From the NCBI GenBank assembly GCA_963971305.1, contig OZ020309.1:3279001-3343000 (forward strand): a stretch of DNA of 64,000 bases, read 5' to 3'. The notes beneath the pieces are model-generated. The model was not told where the DNA came from and did no database searches. It saw only the letters and a program-made list of their open reading frames with translations. Numbering within the stretch: the stretch's first letter is position 1; the number at the start of each line of letters is the position of its first letter. The stretch comes from Arcuatula senhousia. Lineage: Eukaryota > Mollusca > Bivalvia > Mytilida > Mytilidae. Both the position numbers and the translations under genes were made by a program. Shown here piece by piece: positions 1 to 11,199 of this stretch.

Positions 1-224
1 AAAATGAAATAACATAAAAATATAATGATTAGAAATTAAAACAAATAAAATCAAATATAAAAAAAATAATAAAAGGTATTTTATATCATTACTAGTACTT
101 ATGATAAAAATATATGAAAATAAAAACGAAAGAATCTATTTATATTAAAAAATTGACAATTACTTGTAGGCTATTACTGGATGTGAAAACTATAACTAAA
201 ACGTGTTTTTATTTTCTTTGCATG

Positions 225-508
225 AATATTCAACGTTCATCGCTCATCGTGCGTGTGAGCGTTTGAACGTTCATCGCTCATCGTGTAACGTTCATTTGAG
301 TGGTTTATCGTGTATTTGAGCGATTCAATCGTGAGTGTGAGTGTTTAAACGCTCATCGCTCATCGTGCGTGGAACGTGTATCGTGCGCTCATCGTGCACT
401 CATCGTGCGTTCATCGTGCACTCATCGTACGCTCATCGTGCGTTCATCGTGCGCTCATCGTGCATTCATCGTGCGCTCATTTGGTTAGTTTGAATTTTAG
501 AGGGTCTG
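225..508. repeat. Minisatellite of CGTGCGCTCAT-type units ending in a transposon terminus
   Basis: Short degenerate tandem repeats built around TCATCGTGCGCTCATCGTG fill roughly 228-482. They are followed at about 480-508 by a terminus reading (outward-in, minus strand) CAGACCCTCTAAAATTC, next to a TA at 509-510. The same terminus occurs at 45464-45491, again at the right end of the array and again beside TA, but there the array reads in the opposite direction. I read this as one end of an inverted-repeat DNA transposon whose subterminal zone is a minisatellite; the other end is either left of the window or lost. No coding sequence seen. Confidence 0.6.
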
Positions 509-509
509 T

Positions 510-1457
510 ATCAGTTTAGCAAACATAAGCATTGCTATTGAATTATTAAAAATACCAGATCGTAGTAACCTTAAGATTTATCGAAATGGGTTTTTTTTTC
601 ATGGGAATTGAACTTTTATCCTGTGACCTTATTTCATTTGTTTTATTTGACCTTTTTATTATTTTTTTCTATTAAATTTGCCGAGGTATTAGTTCTACGC
701 GTTTCTGGTGTTGATAAAATTGAAATGTTCATTGTGCAAAATTGTATTAAAAACGCCTTAACTAAGTAAAAACCATGCTCGATCATGCTGCGGTAATCAT
801 GGTAGTCTTTTTTCAAAAATAACAATAATAATATAGATTACAACATACCATACGAACAAATCTAACAGAATCATGAATTATATTACAAATTAAATCTAAT
901 ATATTTCAATCCAACATATTTTAACAAACCACAAGAAATATTCAATTAAATTAAAACTTACAAAAAAAAAAAATGAAAGACCGTTTAAAAAACGACTACC
1001 TGCTAAAGTGGTGAATCTGAGAATGAAATGTACAGGTCAGTACATATATTTATATGTACATGTATAACTATAGACCAAAGAGTGAAAAGAGTGAAAGAGT
1101 GATTTCGTGTAGACACGAACTAGGTTGGTGTATTTTGTGTTGACACGCACTTAAAAAATGTTTTATCATGTTATACGCACAAAACGATTTGGAACAATTT
1201 GTATCGTCCGTTTATCTTTCATTCTGTATCCGTGTTCGCTCCGTGTTTGATTCATGCGAGAGGGAACGATGAGCATTTCACTAGCTGTGTTTTGTATTTT
1301 AACATAGCTTTTTTTCTTCTTGATGTTAGGTAGGCATATTAATCGTACTTTTACATAATTGATGAAAAAAATACAACCAATAAAATGATTAAAATAAATT
1401 CTTACAAAGACAAACATAAACAACTATTATATGCCGTCAAAAAGTTAAACACAGGCA
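510..1457. other. AT-rich intergenic stretch, no gene seen
   Basis: Only short chance reading frames, with no recognisable domain. It lies downstream (3') of the fucolectin-domain gene. I see no clear repeat or RNA gene. Confidence 0.5.
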
Positions 1458-4400
1458 TTAAAGTAAGTGAGTCCATTCGTATACTTCGACTTCACATAAC
1501 ATCAGGGCCCGTGCAGAGTTGTCTGTAATCGTTATTTTGATGCTGTTTCCCTCAGGTTTGTTCAAGCACATCATGTTTATAGTTTCAGCAGTTTTCGATA
1601 CATAGTTGAAGAATCCGCAGAGATGTACACTAGAATCCACATCTGTTATCTTTATAATATCAAACCTGACATACCGGAGATCAGTTCCTTAAACGAAAAC
1701 AAATGTATTATAACGGCTTCCCCAAAGGGTTCAAGACGAAAACAACATACGAGAAAAAATAAAAGCCAGATGGTAATGAAATAATTTATGAAAGGATATT
1801 GATATACAAATGTAAATGAAAACAAGGTTCGAGACAATAAATTTTGCTGACGCGCGCTTCGTCTATTCAAGACGCACCAGAGGCGCTCTGCCATAAGTTA
1901 AAAATGCCAAATACTATATGAATATGAAGAGCAAAGTAATTATACCAAATAAATCGAACGATAAACCAAATTATGACTTAGACCAACCTATGTCTGGGGT
2001 AGGAATAACCTAAGGGTTTTGACACTTTAGAAATTTAAACAGATAATTAATAGCTTCGATGTTTTCATCAACTTAAAAGTGTTGATGCCGGAAAGGGGAA
2101 TAACCTCGGGAAATCAAAACTCCACCAGCAGCGGTAACCGTCACGGTTGATAGAAATATAAGTTACACCAAAGTTCCAGACAATAACTTTTGCTACGCTT
2201 GACACGCATTTCGTCTTTATAAGACTAAGCAGAGGCGCTGTACCAAAGGTTGAAAATGCCAAACACTATATATAAATATTTGAAGAGCATAGAACTCTTA
2301 TACCTAAAACTGTCAAACGAAAAATCGAATTATGAAAAACAGAAGTAGTGGTAGGAAAAACCTTAGGGTTTTGACAATTTTGAAATTCAAACTGATAATT
2401 TATTGCTTTGATGTGTTCGTCAACACAAAAGTTGAAGTCTATAAGAAAGATGTCAACTCCTAAATTGCTATTATAAAAGGCATTTCAATCAGTCTTTTAA
2501 ATAAAATTAAACCCGCTACATCATATATAAGGCAAGTATTTTCCATGTCTTTTCCTAGCCAAAAGCAGATTTTGTGCCATTTCATTTTAGTAACCAAAAC
2601 TCTTCTTGTACCTAAATTTGAACAGACAGGTACGAATGGCACTCAAATGTCAAAAATCAAATACGGCAACACAAACTAAAACATCACGCTGAAACAGAGT
2701 AAACAAAACAACTGAAACATCGCAAGCTTAAGTTTGATCAAGAGTGAACTCAGGAGCTCTAGAAGCAGTTCTTGTCGTTGCAACACTTCCGTCGCGTTAC
2801 TAATGGTCAAATAAGCTTACCAAATACGTTAAATAAGAGCAAAATAAAACCATATGAGGCACCAACAACTGTACTCATATAAGAGATACCCCATATTTGT
2901 ATTTGATCTCATGATGTCATCAGTATTACTGGTAATTTAGCCATGTTTTATTTCCGTAATAATGTATTTATAATAATTATTTTCATAAACATTTGAATCA
3001 AAATAGAAAGGTATGGGCTCTAAGACCAGATTTTGGCCACAACATTTCAGTGTATTTTACTTTAATGACAAACGTTTTGTTTGCAATCTAAAAATGATCC
3101 AAAATCAAGTATTTGGCCATTATTATATGTGAATTTGAAGTTTTTTCTTCATACATGTCGTTTAAGTATGAACTTTTGTTCAGAATCATCACGTTATCTA
3201 ATTGTATTAATTAAATGCGAATGCATCCACATATCTGCACAAATAAGAAACTTTGCAAAAATACATAAATTAACATTATATTGCAAGAAGTAAAATATAT
3301 CTTAAAAAATATATTAAAATATATAAAAGATATGATAGTTAATTGTTTTAATCAGTGTTTGACTGGTCTGCTGTACTGAGATGATCACCTCAATATCCAT
3401 ATTGTGTCTCACAATTATGTTGTGTTCTATAGTCATTACCGGATCTTAAGATCGCAATGGAAGAGGGAGGTTTGGCGTCATACATAAAACCTGGTCTAAC
3501 CCACCACTTCGTTGGAAGTGCCTGTACCAAGTCAGGACCATTGCGATCTTTGATTTTTTCTGTTTTTTTTTGTGTTTCTCTCAAATAAAAATTACAACAA
3601 ATTTCCAGACAATTTGTTCATGATAATTGTCAAATCCTTTATGTCCTATTATGTTCGACTTATCAAACCTTATTCCAATAAAATTTTACAGTGTCACACT
3701 ATTTTACGTAACTATATATTAAGGATTAAGCAAACTTTACAGTGTCACACTATTCTATGCAACTATATATATTATGAACTTTAAGATCGCAATGGAAGAG
3801 GGAGGTTTGGCGCCATAAAACCTGGTTTAACCCACCATTTCGTTTGAAATGCCTGTACCAAGTCAGGAACATTGCGATCCACCAATTCTCCGGTATGACT
3901 GATTCGTTTTTGTCATTTTCTCTGGACTATGAGATTGATCATTCAAGTTCGGTAGTTTTGTTATTATCTTTATTTGGTGGTTCTTATACAAAGTGTCATG
4001 TGATCACTGTATATGTCTAAATGGTACAGTAAACCGATTAATGAATTACACAGTCACATAATTATATGTTGTTTTTTCTTTATTTCAGTTTTTTGATAAA
4101 ATGTGCCATTTGTTGGGAGTTAATATTTTAGTAAATGGTGGGGAAACATATAAAATCGACAATATGGATGGGACAACCTTAATGAAGCGTATGAAATAAT
4201 ACATTTTATAATATAAAAAAGGAAACAAAATATGTATGGAATAATTTGCTTTATATGGTAAAAAATATAGCCGTTTACTTTATATTATTGAAAAATGTTA
4301 CAATAACAATTCATTTTATATTATAAAAATTTAGCCATTTACTTTATATTATAGAAAAAATGTTACAGTAATAATTTACTTTATACTATAAAAAAGGAAC

Positions 4401-6016
4401 AATTTACTATATATTATAAACAAAAGGAACAATTTAGTACTTTATATTATACTAACATACCCAACTAGGTCATTATTCTCATTCATAGTTACTAGTCACA
4501 TCTCGGTCACAACTGTACAAGCTTTGGTTTACTTTAGAATTGATTTTTATTGAAAATTTTTTATTTAATATGCTAACCATTATCATCCTGTCTGTTGAAT
4601 ACTATAATTCTGTCTATACGTCTTTGCTCCACCAAATCTATTTGTAACCACGGTTGGAGTTCACTCATTGTATGGGAACAGTGAAGCGCACCCGGGTTGT
4701 TAGGGACCATCCCATCAACAGCATAACTCGAATCATGGTAGGTTGGTGAGTTCCATAGTGAACTCATTGATGCTGTCATACCGATTGCAACATTCCTGCT
4801 TTGTGCAGGTTCTCCTGTAAATAAAACATACGGTTAATGAAATAATTTTAAATAGAATGAAAGAAAACACAGATCTATGCGTGTACAAATATATACACTG
4901 AAAAACAAAACGAATACATATATACAAATTAACTTGTAACAATATGTGTACTGAATTGTATCAATGCATACATGTTTCACTTATGACGCATATATGTATA
5001 ACACAAAATCGCCAAATAGGACGATCATTTTAATTGCCGAAGAACACGAAAAAGGATAGCAACCGAAAACATTACAGGCGGAACTAAGTTTATTGTCCCT
5101 GTTTTTATCTTGTATTGTTTAAGATGAAGTTGTATTGTTTGTTAACTTTTAGAATTGTCAAATAGTCATCAAAGATATATGTTGACAACATTTTTAATAT
5201 ATGATATTGTGAAAATAAAATAAAACACTCACTGTTACTGACTACTAGCTGAAAATCATTAATAGACTGATAAATGAACACATCGAATTTTAATCCGACA
5301 CAACACTTTAATCATTAAATAATTAATGATTGGGTTGAGGAAATGTATCATTACACAAAACTGACGTACTGGATCGCTATACTCGATAAAATTACAATTC
5401 GTTTAGAAGCTGATTAAAGTTTTAAAGTAACCAAGTATCAAGTTATGAATATTACTACCAAATAAAACCAACATTATATTGAAATATTTAACCAAAATAT
5501 CCAATTAATCTCCTTTACGTAATAGATTTAAAGCCAGTTTTAAATTTCTAAAGGATTGTATTAAACTTGCTAACTTTTTAAACAACTCTAACCAGACAAT
5601 TCAAGATGTCATTTTTCTTTCACTGTCAGAAATCAACGTGTACAATTCTTTTTTTTTCAATAAGAATAAAACGTATGTCTTGCTTTACAACTAGTAAATG
5701 ATATTCATCACAGCTATTTTTTTAAATACATACCATAATACGCCCAATTGTCTTGTGGGTCTGACATTGGGGAAACGGTATACCTGGTTTCGATATTACA
5801 TTTTTTGGTTTCCTTTTTATAGTAGAAGTTGGAGCATCTTGTCTTACTACACATTGCTGCACATTCGACAAACGACCTAACTGGTGTATCTGTCCCCTCT
5901 TTTTGTCGGAATCCGAGGTTTTCATTTTTTACAAAATTTCGAGACAGACTATGAGTTTGGCCCATAAGCAGTATACAAGTTAACATGTATATTTTTATCC
6001 ACGAAAATCTATCCAT
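1458..6016 (-). CDS. Secreted PAN/apple + F-type lectin (fucolectin) domain protein, three exons
   Basis: A predicted 249-residue secreted protein. Coding exons on the minus strand are 6016-5734, 4814-4578 and 1687-1458; their lengths (283, 237 and 230) join in one frame to a TAA at 1458-1460. Splice borders are G|GTATGT (5733), TTTACAG|GA (4815), G|GTTAGC (4577) and GTTTAAG|GA (1688); both introns are phase 1. Residues 1-23 are a hydrophobic signal peptide. Residues about 25-95 form a PAN/apple-like module (Cys52, 56, 61, 73). Residues about 96-245 are an F5/8C fucolectin-type domain: YAVDG at 125, HCSHT, PWLQIDL, IVFNRQD, and the closing LCEVEVYE. The F-type lectin signature is partly kept: His then 26 residues to RQD, but the last basic residue is displaced by two, so sugar binding is not assured. 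The likely role, inferred from family, is extracellular glycan recognition in innate immunity. No transcript evidence is available; the third-exon acceptor is the least certain border. Confidence 0.8.
1790..1935. repeat. Dispersed repeat, copy 1 (GACAATAAATTTTGC family), inside intron 2
   Basis: Shares a core (AGACAATAAATTTTGCT, then GACGCGCG, AGAGGCGCTCT, AAAATGCCAAA and ATGAATATGAAGAGCA) with copies at 2158-2300 and 20780-20960. The copies are diverged and in the same orientation. Probably an old retroposon; class not recognised. Confidence 0.55.
2158..2300. repeat. Dispersed repeat, copy 2 (GACAATAAATTTTGC family), inside intron 2
   Basis: Second copy of the family at 1790-1935, with similar following sequence as well (a tract like 'ggtaggaataacctaagggttttgacac' occurs after both in shorter matching pieces). 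It sits in intron 2 of the fucolectin-domain gene. No coding potential. Confidence 0.5.
2690..2905 (-). repeat. Retroelement 3'-tail repeat (family T), minus orientation
   Basis: On the minus strand this matches a recurrent tail with the ordered blocks AACGCGACGG-like, CACCTGAGTTCACTCTTG-like, then T/G-rich sequence. Better copies are at 30270-30600, 50085-50380, 51310-51560 and 54910-55240, and another minus copy at 12060-12320. In three places (11870-12320, 29866-30600 and 54490-55240) the tail directly follows Penelope-like RT coding remnants, so it is probably the 3' region of that retroelement. Confidence 0.45.
3448..3551. repeat. Short inverted-repeat element with GATCGCAATGG ends (family R3)
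   Basis: About 104 bp bounded by AAGATCGCAATGG on the left and CCATTGCGATCTT on the right, with internal GGAGGTTTGGCG and AATGCCTGTACCAAGTCAGG-like blocks. The same arrangement recurs at 3783-3880. Partial copies with longer flanks lie at 21205-21300 (inverted), 22090-22205, 36445-36595 and 38705-38825. Located in intron 2 of the fucolectin-domain gene. Confidence 0.6.
3783..3975. repeat. Second R3 element plus shared flank
   Basis: Again AAGATCGCAATGG to ACATTGCGATC. The right-hand sequence (TCTCCGGTATGACTGATTCG through CGGTAGTTTTG) is nearly identical to 36480-36595, so the repeated unit extends beyond the inverted ends. Confidence 0.6.
4195..4460. repeat. Degenerate AT-rich tandem repeat
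   Basis: About seven imperfect units of roughly 30-60 bp around ATTTACTTTATATTATA, AAAAGGAAC and AATGTTACA. It lies close to the 3' end of fucolectin exon 2, in intron 2. No sign of coding. Confidence 0.5.
4815..5733 (-). other. Intron 1 of the fucolectin-domain gene
   Basis: 919 bp between donor G|GTATGT and acceptor TTTACAG|GA. AT-rich, with no recognised repeat or exon. Phase 1, the usual phase between shuffled extracellular domains; here it separates the PAN module from the lectin module. Confidence 0.7.
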
Positions 6017-6763
6017 TTTTCTTCATTAAAAATAGTTATCTACATTTATTTCTGATATTTGAATCCCAAATTAGTTAGTACCTATCATCAACGATATTCG
6101 CATCCTATGAAAAAGTTATAACAACAAATTAAAATTACAATTAGGTTCCAGTCAATATTTTTTCTACGTGAAACTATTTTTTTCAGTTACAAAACTGTGA
6201 TAACACTATTAACCTGAACATGCCAATTTAAAATCGGACAAAGAGTTTTATTGAAGATGTCTTGAATAATATATGTCACCCTTAATAAACTCTGTTCTTG
6301 TATTGCTCCCATGAGATTCTGTTTTATCTTAAAAACATTCAAACGCATTCAAAAAGACCAATGAACTAATTATATTTTTCTATTTATCATTTTTTATCAC
6401 AGCTTCTTGCCATGCCTGTGGTACTCGAAAAAGAATTTCAATAAATATTTTATAAGATAAATGTGATACAAGTCTCAGACTAATTAATTAAAAAAAAACA
6501 TATTTAATGATTGCAATAAAATTGTTCCCTTCAAATTCTCATAAATTTTATGAAACTACTAATAAATACATATTTAACATACAATGTTAAATATCTCTTC
6601 ATTTTTTAATTAATATTACATGTAAAATTGTTACATGTGCTTGCCAATTTATCTCTATGTAATTTATCACATAAATGGGCGGATTTTTAAAAAAAATGTT
6701 TGTGTCCACGAAGTTTAAATAGATATTGTGTATGTTTTAAGTGTCACTTTTTTCATTGTACAT
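6017..6763. other. Upstream region of the fucolectin-domain gene, no gene seen
   Basis: AT-rich; the promoter of the minus-strand gene should lie here, but I see no convincing TATA box at a proper distance and no recognised repeat. Confidence 0.4.
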
Positions 6764-7110
6764 TTATTTCATATGACTTGTAAATGTCTACCAATACCAA
6801 TATGTAAGAATTTTGAAAGAATTTTTTACGACAAGTGATAAATGATGCCCACAATCAAGATAAACTAGTGATAACCTTTTGTACTGAGCTATGCTTGTGT
6901 AAGAAAATAAATAATAACAACAAAATATAAGTTTTTTGGCTGATTATTTGTCATAGCTATAATCAAAGCAAATGCATCAAATTGGTCAACATACAATTTT
7001 GTTGACAAAATAACATTGAAGGATAACCAATCAATGTAGCAAATATTCAGTCAGTGAATGTTCTGCTAGGATAATCCAACACAGATCAGCTTTCAAAGAT
7101 AAATTCCGCC
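6764..7110 (-). repeat. 347-bp direct repeat, distal copy (B2-like)
   Basis: Matches 7545-7891 base for base at a constant offset of 781, with only about three differences that I see. It lies downstream of the hydrolase frame of the YR retrotransposon. Confidence 0.85.
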
Positions 7111-7544
7111 CAATACGAAATTGATAAAGTCCAGTTCTGTAAGGATACACCAACACAAATCTTTATTCGTTGCAGCATCTCAATATGGACGATCCACAAA
7201 TATCAAACAATTGAAGCTATGACGATTAACACGATCTGAAAATATAAAAAAAAAAAGCACAGCAAAAGAACACAAATTTGGGATTGGGTGGGAGGGTTTT
7301 GAAATCGAAATCCTATGTCCTCTAATACAATTTGTTTGTGTGAGCAACATGCTATAAACTGGCATGCTTTATACAATAAATTTCGCGCCAAAAACCTGCA
7401 CGATCTGAAATCACGTATCTTAACTTTACTAACGAAGGCAATATATAAAATGCGGATATGATTTGACTTAAAGTGGGCATCATGTAAAAAGTGGGATTTA
7501 AATTCAATAAAATAAATCAATTTAATATTGATTATTAAATTTAA
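7111..7544. other. 434-bp spacer between the direct repeats (A2-like)
   Basis: Unique within this window. It should match the 5' end of the retrotransposon if the split-repeat model is right, but that end seems lost here. It contains a poly-A run near 7248. No coding sequence supported. Confidence 0.45.
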
Positions 7545-7891
7545 TTATTTCACATGACTTGTAAATGTCTACCAATACCAATATGTAAGAATTTTGAAAG
7601 AATTTTTTACGACAAGTGATAAATGATGCCCACAATCAAGATAAACTAGTGATAACCTTTTGTACTGAACTATGCTTGTGTAAGAAAATAAATAATAACA
7701 ACAAAATATAAGTTTTTTGGCTGATTATTTGTCATAGCTATAATCAAAGCAAATGCATCAAATTGGTTAACATACAATTTTGTTGACAAAATAACATTGA
7801 AGGATAACCAATCAATGTAGCAAATATTCAGTCAGTGAATGTTCTGCTAGGATAATCCAACACAGATCAGCTTTCAAAGATAAATTCCGCC
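7545..7891 (-). repeat. 347-bp direct repeat, proximal copy (B1-like)
   Basis: Nearly identical partner of 6764-7110. It is followed at 7894-7917 by a short perfect hairpin (ATTAGCATAAA, 2-base loop, TTTATGCTAAT). Confidence 0.85.
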
Positions 7892-8071
7892 ATATTAGCA
7901 TAAACCTTTATGCTAATCCGCCATTAATTTATCAGACAAAAATTCAGCCAAAAAACAAAGCCAAAAATTCAAAGCTTAAAGCAAACCAAAATAAACGAGT
8001 TGAAGCAGCAAATTATAATTAAGATGCAAATGAAATCAAATTATAAATATTCAAAGAATAATTGAGACAAA

Positions 8072-8650
8072 TTAACAAAGCACAGGTAACAATAATTGTT
8101 CAAGACAAGTCTGTATAGCGTTGATAAAAATGTCATTTCCAAGAAAAGAAAGATGAACACCATCCTTTGCGTAAAGCGCTGGATGACCATCCTGAAGATC
8201 AGTGTGGTTAATAATTTGGGCATTGCCTTTATAATAGTACGTTCTCATACCCCTGTTTATTCTCTTACGAGCTCTATTCATTTTATCAGTTGAGTGATAT
8301 CTCCACCGGCTACGTGGCAACATCTGGGAGTAAATAATCTCAGATGTCGGAAGCATTTTACTTAATATGTATGTAACAAATATCAGGTGAACTAATACTT
8401 CCCTTGTAGAATGAAGGCCTATGTCGTTGGCCCCACAATGAAAAACAAGGGCATATGGTAAACCGTGATCCCTTATCATTCCCAAAACAAGAGGAACTAG
8501 TGATGAAATTGTCATCCCGGGAATTCCTTCCCAAATTATATTTCTGTCAAGACCAAGATTTATACCAGTCGGCCTAGATATGGTGTGCTTTTCAGCCCTT
8601 GCAATTATGGAAGACCCAATATTCCATATTTCTCTTGTGTACCACCCTGA
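8072..8650 (-). CDS. SGNH (GDSL-like) hydrolase of the YR retrotransposon
   Basis: Open from about 8650 to the stop at 8072. All SGNH blocks are present in order: IGSSII (block I serine, about 8620), a Gly in GIPGM (block II, about 8520), GANDIG (block III asparagine, about 8430), and DGVHLS (block V Asp/His, about 8150). It has about 190 residues, close to a typical SGNH domain. No methionine precedes block I in frame, so the start is unclear; an upstream in-frame stop separates it from the recombinase frame, and a TTTGAATTTCAG|GG acceptor-like site lies at the junction. The protein presumably hydrolyses an ester or acetyl group, but its function in retrotransposition is unknown. Such hydrolases are known from Ngaro-type elements. 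Intact catalytic residues contrast with the broken RT and recombinase. Confidence 0.7.
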   Translation of the reverse strand, partial: SGWYTREIWNIGSSIIARAEKHTISRPTGINLGLDRNIIWEGIPGMTISSLVPLVLGMIRDHGLPYALVFHCGANDIGLHSTREVLVHLIFVTYILSKMLPTSEIIYSQMLPRSRWRYHSTDKMNRARKRINRGMRTYYYKGNAQIINHTDLQDGHPALYAKDGVHLSFLGNDIFINAIQTCLEQLLLPVLC

Positions 8651-8670
8651 AATTCAAATTTGCCCAAATA

Positions 8671-9457
8671 TTAAAACCTTATATATTTATTGAATGCCTC
8701 CGATTTCCATCGTCCTAGTTTTTTTTTATTTCATCATCGGATTTGCCTTGAATTGCAAAAGATGTAGCAGCACCTATTCGGAAAGAATGAGTATTAAAAT
8801 CGTCTGGATTCAAATTAATAAACTTTATAGAAGATTTTAAAACTGAAGCAACTTGCGACCTTGTTAATAATTTATGATCTAGATGACAAAACAACGCTCC
8901 ATTGACTTTTGGTCTTTCATTTAGGTAATAACCCATGTTTTTAACTGGACAAATAAGCTGACAACTGTTGGGATAAATTACAAACTGAGTCGAATTTGAA
9001 AATTGATCTGTTTTTGAAGATGGCAATCTCAATGTTAAAAAAATTCCATTTTGTTCTAAATTAACATCTTCAATTTGTAACATATGGTGCTGAGAATTTG
9101 GAGATAATGCGAATTCTCCCACTCTTAAAAAACCAAAAAAGCCAAAGTAAAAGAAGCAGCAAAAAGTTTTGCTTCAAATGAAGAAGTACAAACAATACGC
9201 AAAACTGAAATAATTTTTTGTAAAATTTCAAACGTAATTGGTTTTCTTGCATCGATTCTCTTATTGATTTTTTCCATACCAAATAACATTTTTGAAACGA
9301 TAAATGATTTAGTTGTATCGTTAACTCCCATTATTTTCATCCTAAAGCTCAATCCAGAAATGTACAATTTAGCAGTAGCTGCTTTATATTTCATTTTTTC
9401 TAAATAAGCAATGAAATTTACCAAGTCCGACAAAGGAACTGGCCATATGGATTGCAA
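8671..9457 (-). pseudogene. Tyrosine recombinase of the YR retrotransposon, two frameshifts
   Basis: Read in three pieces: N-terminal core-binding part (9457-9125), catalytic part (about 9122-8715) and the last 15 residues (to the TAA at 8671-8673). Catalytic residues are visible: Arg in FLRVGEF (about 9115), HSFR as the H-x-x-R pair (about 8785), and Tyr in NKYIRF (about 8682), after LGRWKSEA. The first break is in a T-run near 9130-9140, the second an extra A in the A-run near 8720-8727, both on homopolymers. The enzyme would integrate the circular cDNA without a target duplication. It could be revived on paper by two single-base changes, so it is young or a sequencing homopolymer artefact is possible. 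Confidence 0.75.
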
Positions 9458-9540
9458 GTTAAAAGAAATTCTAAACTTTTCAAAGGCATAACAAGCCGAC
9501 TCATAAACTTTCCAAGTGTTTTTTTAAATAGAATTTTCTA

Positions 9541-11152
9541 TTAAACGAAAGTATTCTGTCTCAAGAATTCCCAAAACTCGAATGGAATAATTGTGGGCAA
9601 GGCATCCGCTGTTGGTTCCAACTCCCTGAATCTCTGAAATTGAGCACGAGATATAGCATCAGCTATTGAATTACGTGAAGAGCTAATATAAACGGCTGTT
9701 AAATAAAAATTCCCAATGAGCGAGTTATACACTATAAATCGTAGTACCTTAAGTACCCTTTCTGATTTTGAAGTCATCGCATTTAACACGGAAACTACCG
9801 CCATATTATCAATATGGAACAGAATTTTCTTTCTGTAGAACTTTTTGTGCCACAAACAGACTGCTAAAGCAATTGGTATTATTTCCAAAAATGTCATATC
9901 TTGCATTAATTCTGAGCTATCCCAATCACAAGGCCAAGGGAAATAGCACCAACTACCCATACAAAATACACCACAACCATTTTTACTTGAATTAATTGAG
10001 CTTCCCTTACCAGCACTATCAGTATATAAATGTAAGTCGACATTTGAAATCCAATTCTTTTCCAAAATATACGAAATGCCATTGAAATTTTCTAAAAATT
10101 GTTTCCAGACCATTAGATCATCAAACATGGTTCGTGTTACTCTGATAAAATGATAAGGTTTTAAAGCTTTTGATGTAGCCATGTACAAACTCCTAGTAAA
10201 TGCTCTTCCAGCTGGAAAAGCTCTGGTGCAAAAGGCCAAGCTGCCACACAGTGATTGTAACTGCTTAAGGGTCACCCTCTTTGAAAATAAAACAATGTTG
10301 ATATTTTTAAGTAATTCTTTGACCTTATTATCAGGTATTCTTATTAACATTTCAATTGTATCCAAAATTAAACCTAAATACTCCATGACTGTAGATGGAC
10401 CTTCAGTCTTTTCATGGGCTATTGGCACATTTAATCGCTTGCATACCAAATCAAAAGTTTCCATTATTTTTTTGCAATTACAAGTATTTGCTTCACCGGC
10501 AAAAAAGAAATCGTTCAAATAATGGTCTAAGTTTTCATTACCACTTTCTTGGGTAACAAGCCAATGTAAAAATGTTGAAAACTGCTCAAAGGTTGAACAG
10601 GAAATAGAACAACCCAATATAATAATCTGATCCTAATTTAAAACCTAAAAGATCAAAATCGCCAGGATATATTGGTAATAATCTAAATACTGATTTGATA
10701 TCTTTTTTAGCAATAAGAGCGCCTTTGCCTAATCTATTAACAATATCAACTGCATTATCAAATAAAGAATATTGAACTTTAGTTAATTTCTCGATAATAA
10801 AATCATTGACACTGCCTAATTTAGGATATGACAAGTGCATAATTAATCTCCAGCCTGAAGTCTTTTTAGGGACAACACCTATAGGTGAGCACCTCAAATT
10901 GGAAATAGGTCTCTCAGAAAAGGGGCCCGCTATTCTCCCTAATTTAATTTCATTTTCAACTTTTTCTAAAGCAATTTGGGAATTCAAAATTACAGATTTA
11001 AGGTTTTTTGATTCAATAGGCAATCTAGGGCCATGATACTGAAGCTTAACACCATACGCAAACCCTTCTGACAAATTTCTTGCTACATCCTTTTTAGGAT
11101 ATTTAAGAAGGGCATTTCTTAACACATTAACATTAATAGGAGAGTAACCCAT
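9541..11152 (-). pseudogene. Reverse transcriptase-RNase H of the YR retrotransposon, broken
   Basis: The N-terminal half (11152 to about 10590) has the DIRS/Ngaro RT hallmarks: GRIAGPF, SPIGVVPKK, LIMHLSYPK, and KKDIKSVFRLLPI, where the catalytic Asp is D in KKDIKS. The second half (10617-9541) begins at MGCSISCS-like sequence, then HYLNDFFFAG, EYLGLILDT, and an RNase H domain (LYTDSAGKG, FLEIIPI, HIDNMAV, SIADAISRA). Between them the conserved linker before the MGCS motif is missing and the frame shifts (about 10605-10620), which looks like a short deletion. The catalytic YxDD box reads YLND, so the first aspartate is replaced by asparagine. It ends 83 bases before the recombinase. The RT is therefore inactive by at least two lesions, while RNase H is open. 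Confidence 0.8.
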
Positions 11153-11199
11153 TTTCTAAACATCAAATCTGTCATGTTCTGAAAAATTAAAAATTTTAA

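Noticed and set aside
228..482. CRISPR-like or other regularly spaced array
   Set aside because: Units are contiguous and degenerate with no unique spacers; the sequence is eukaryotic.
10181..10522. 113-codon plus-strand frame
   Set aside because: Antisense to the clear RT-RNase H frame of the YR retrotransposon.
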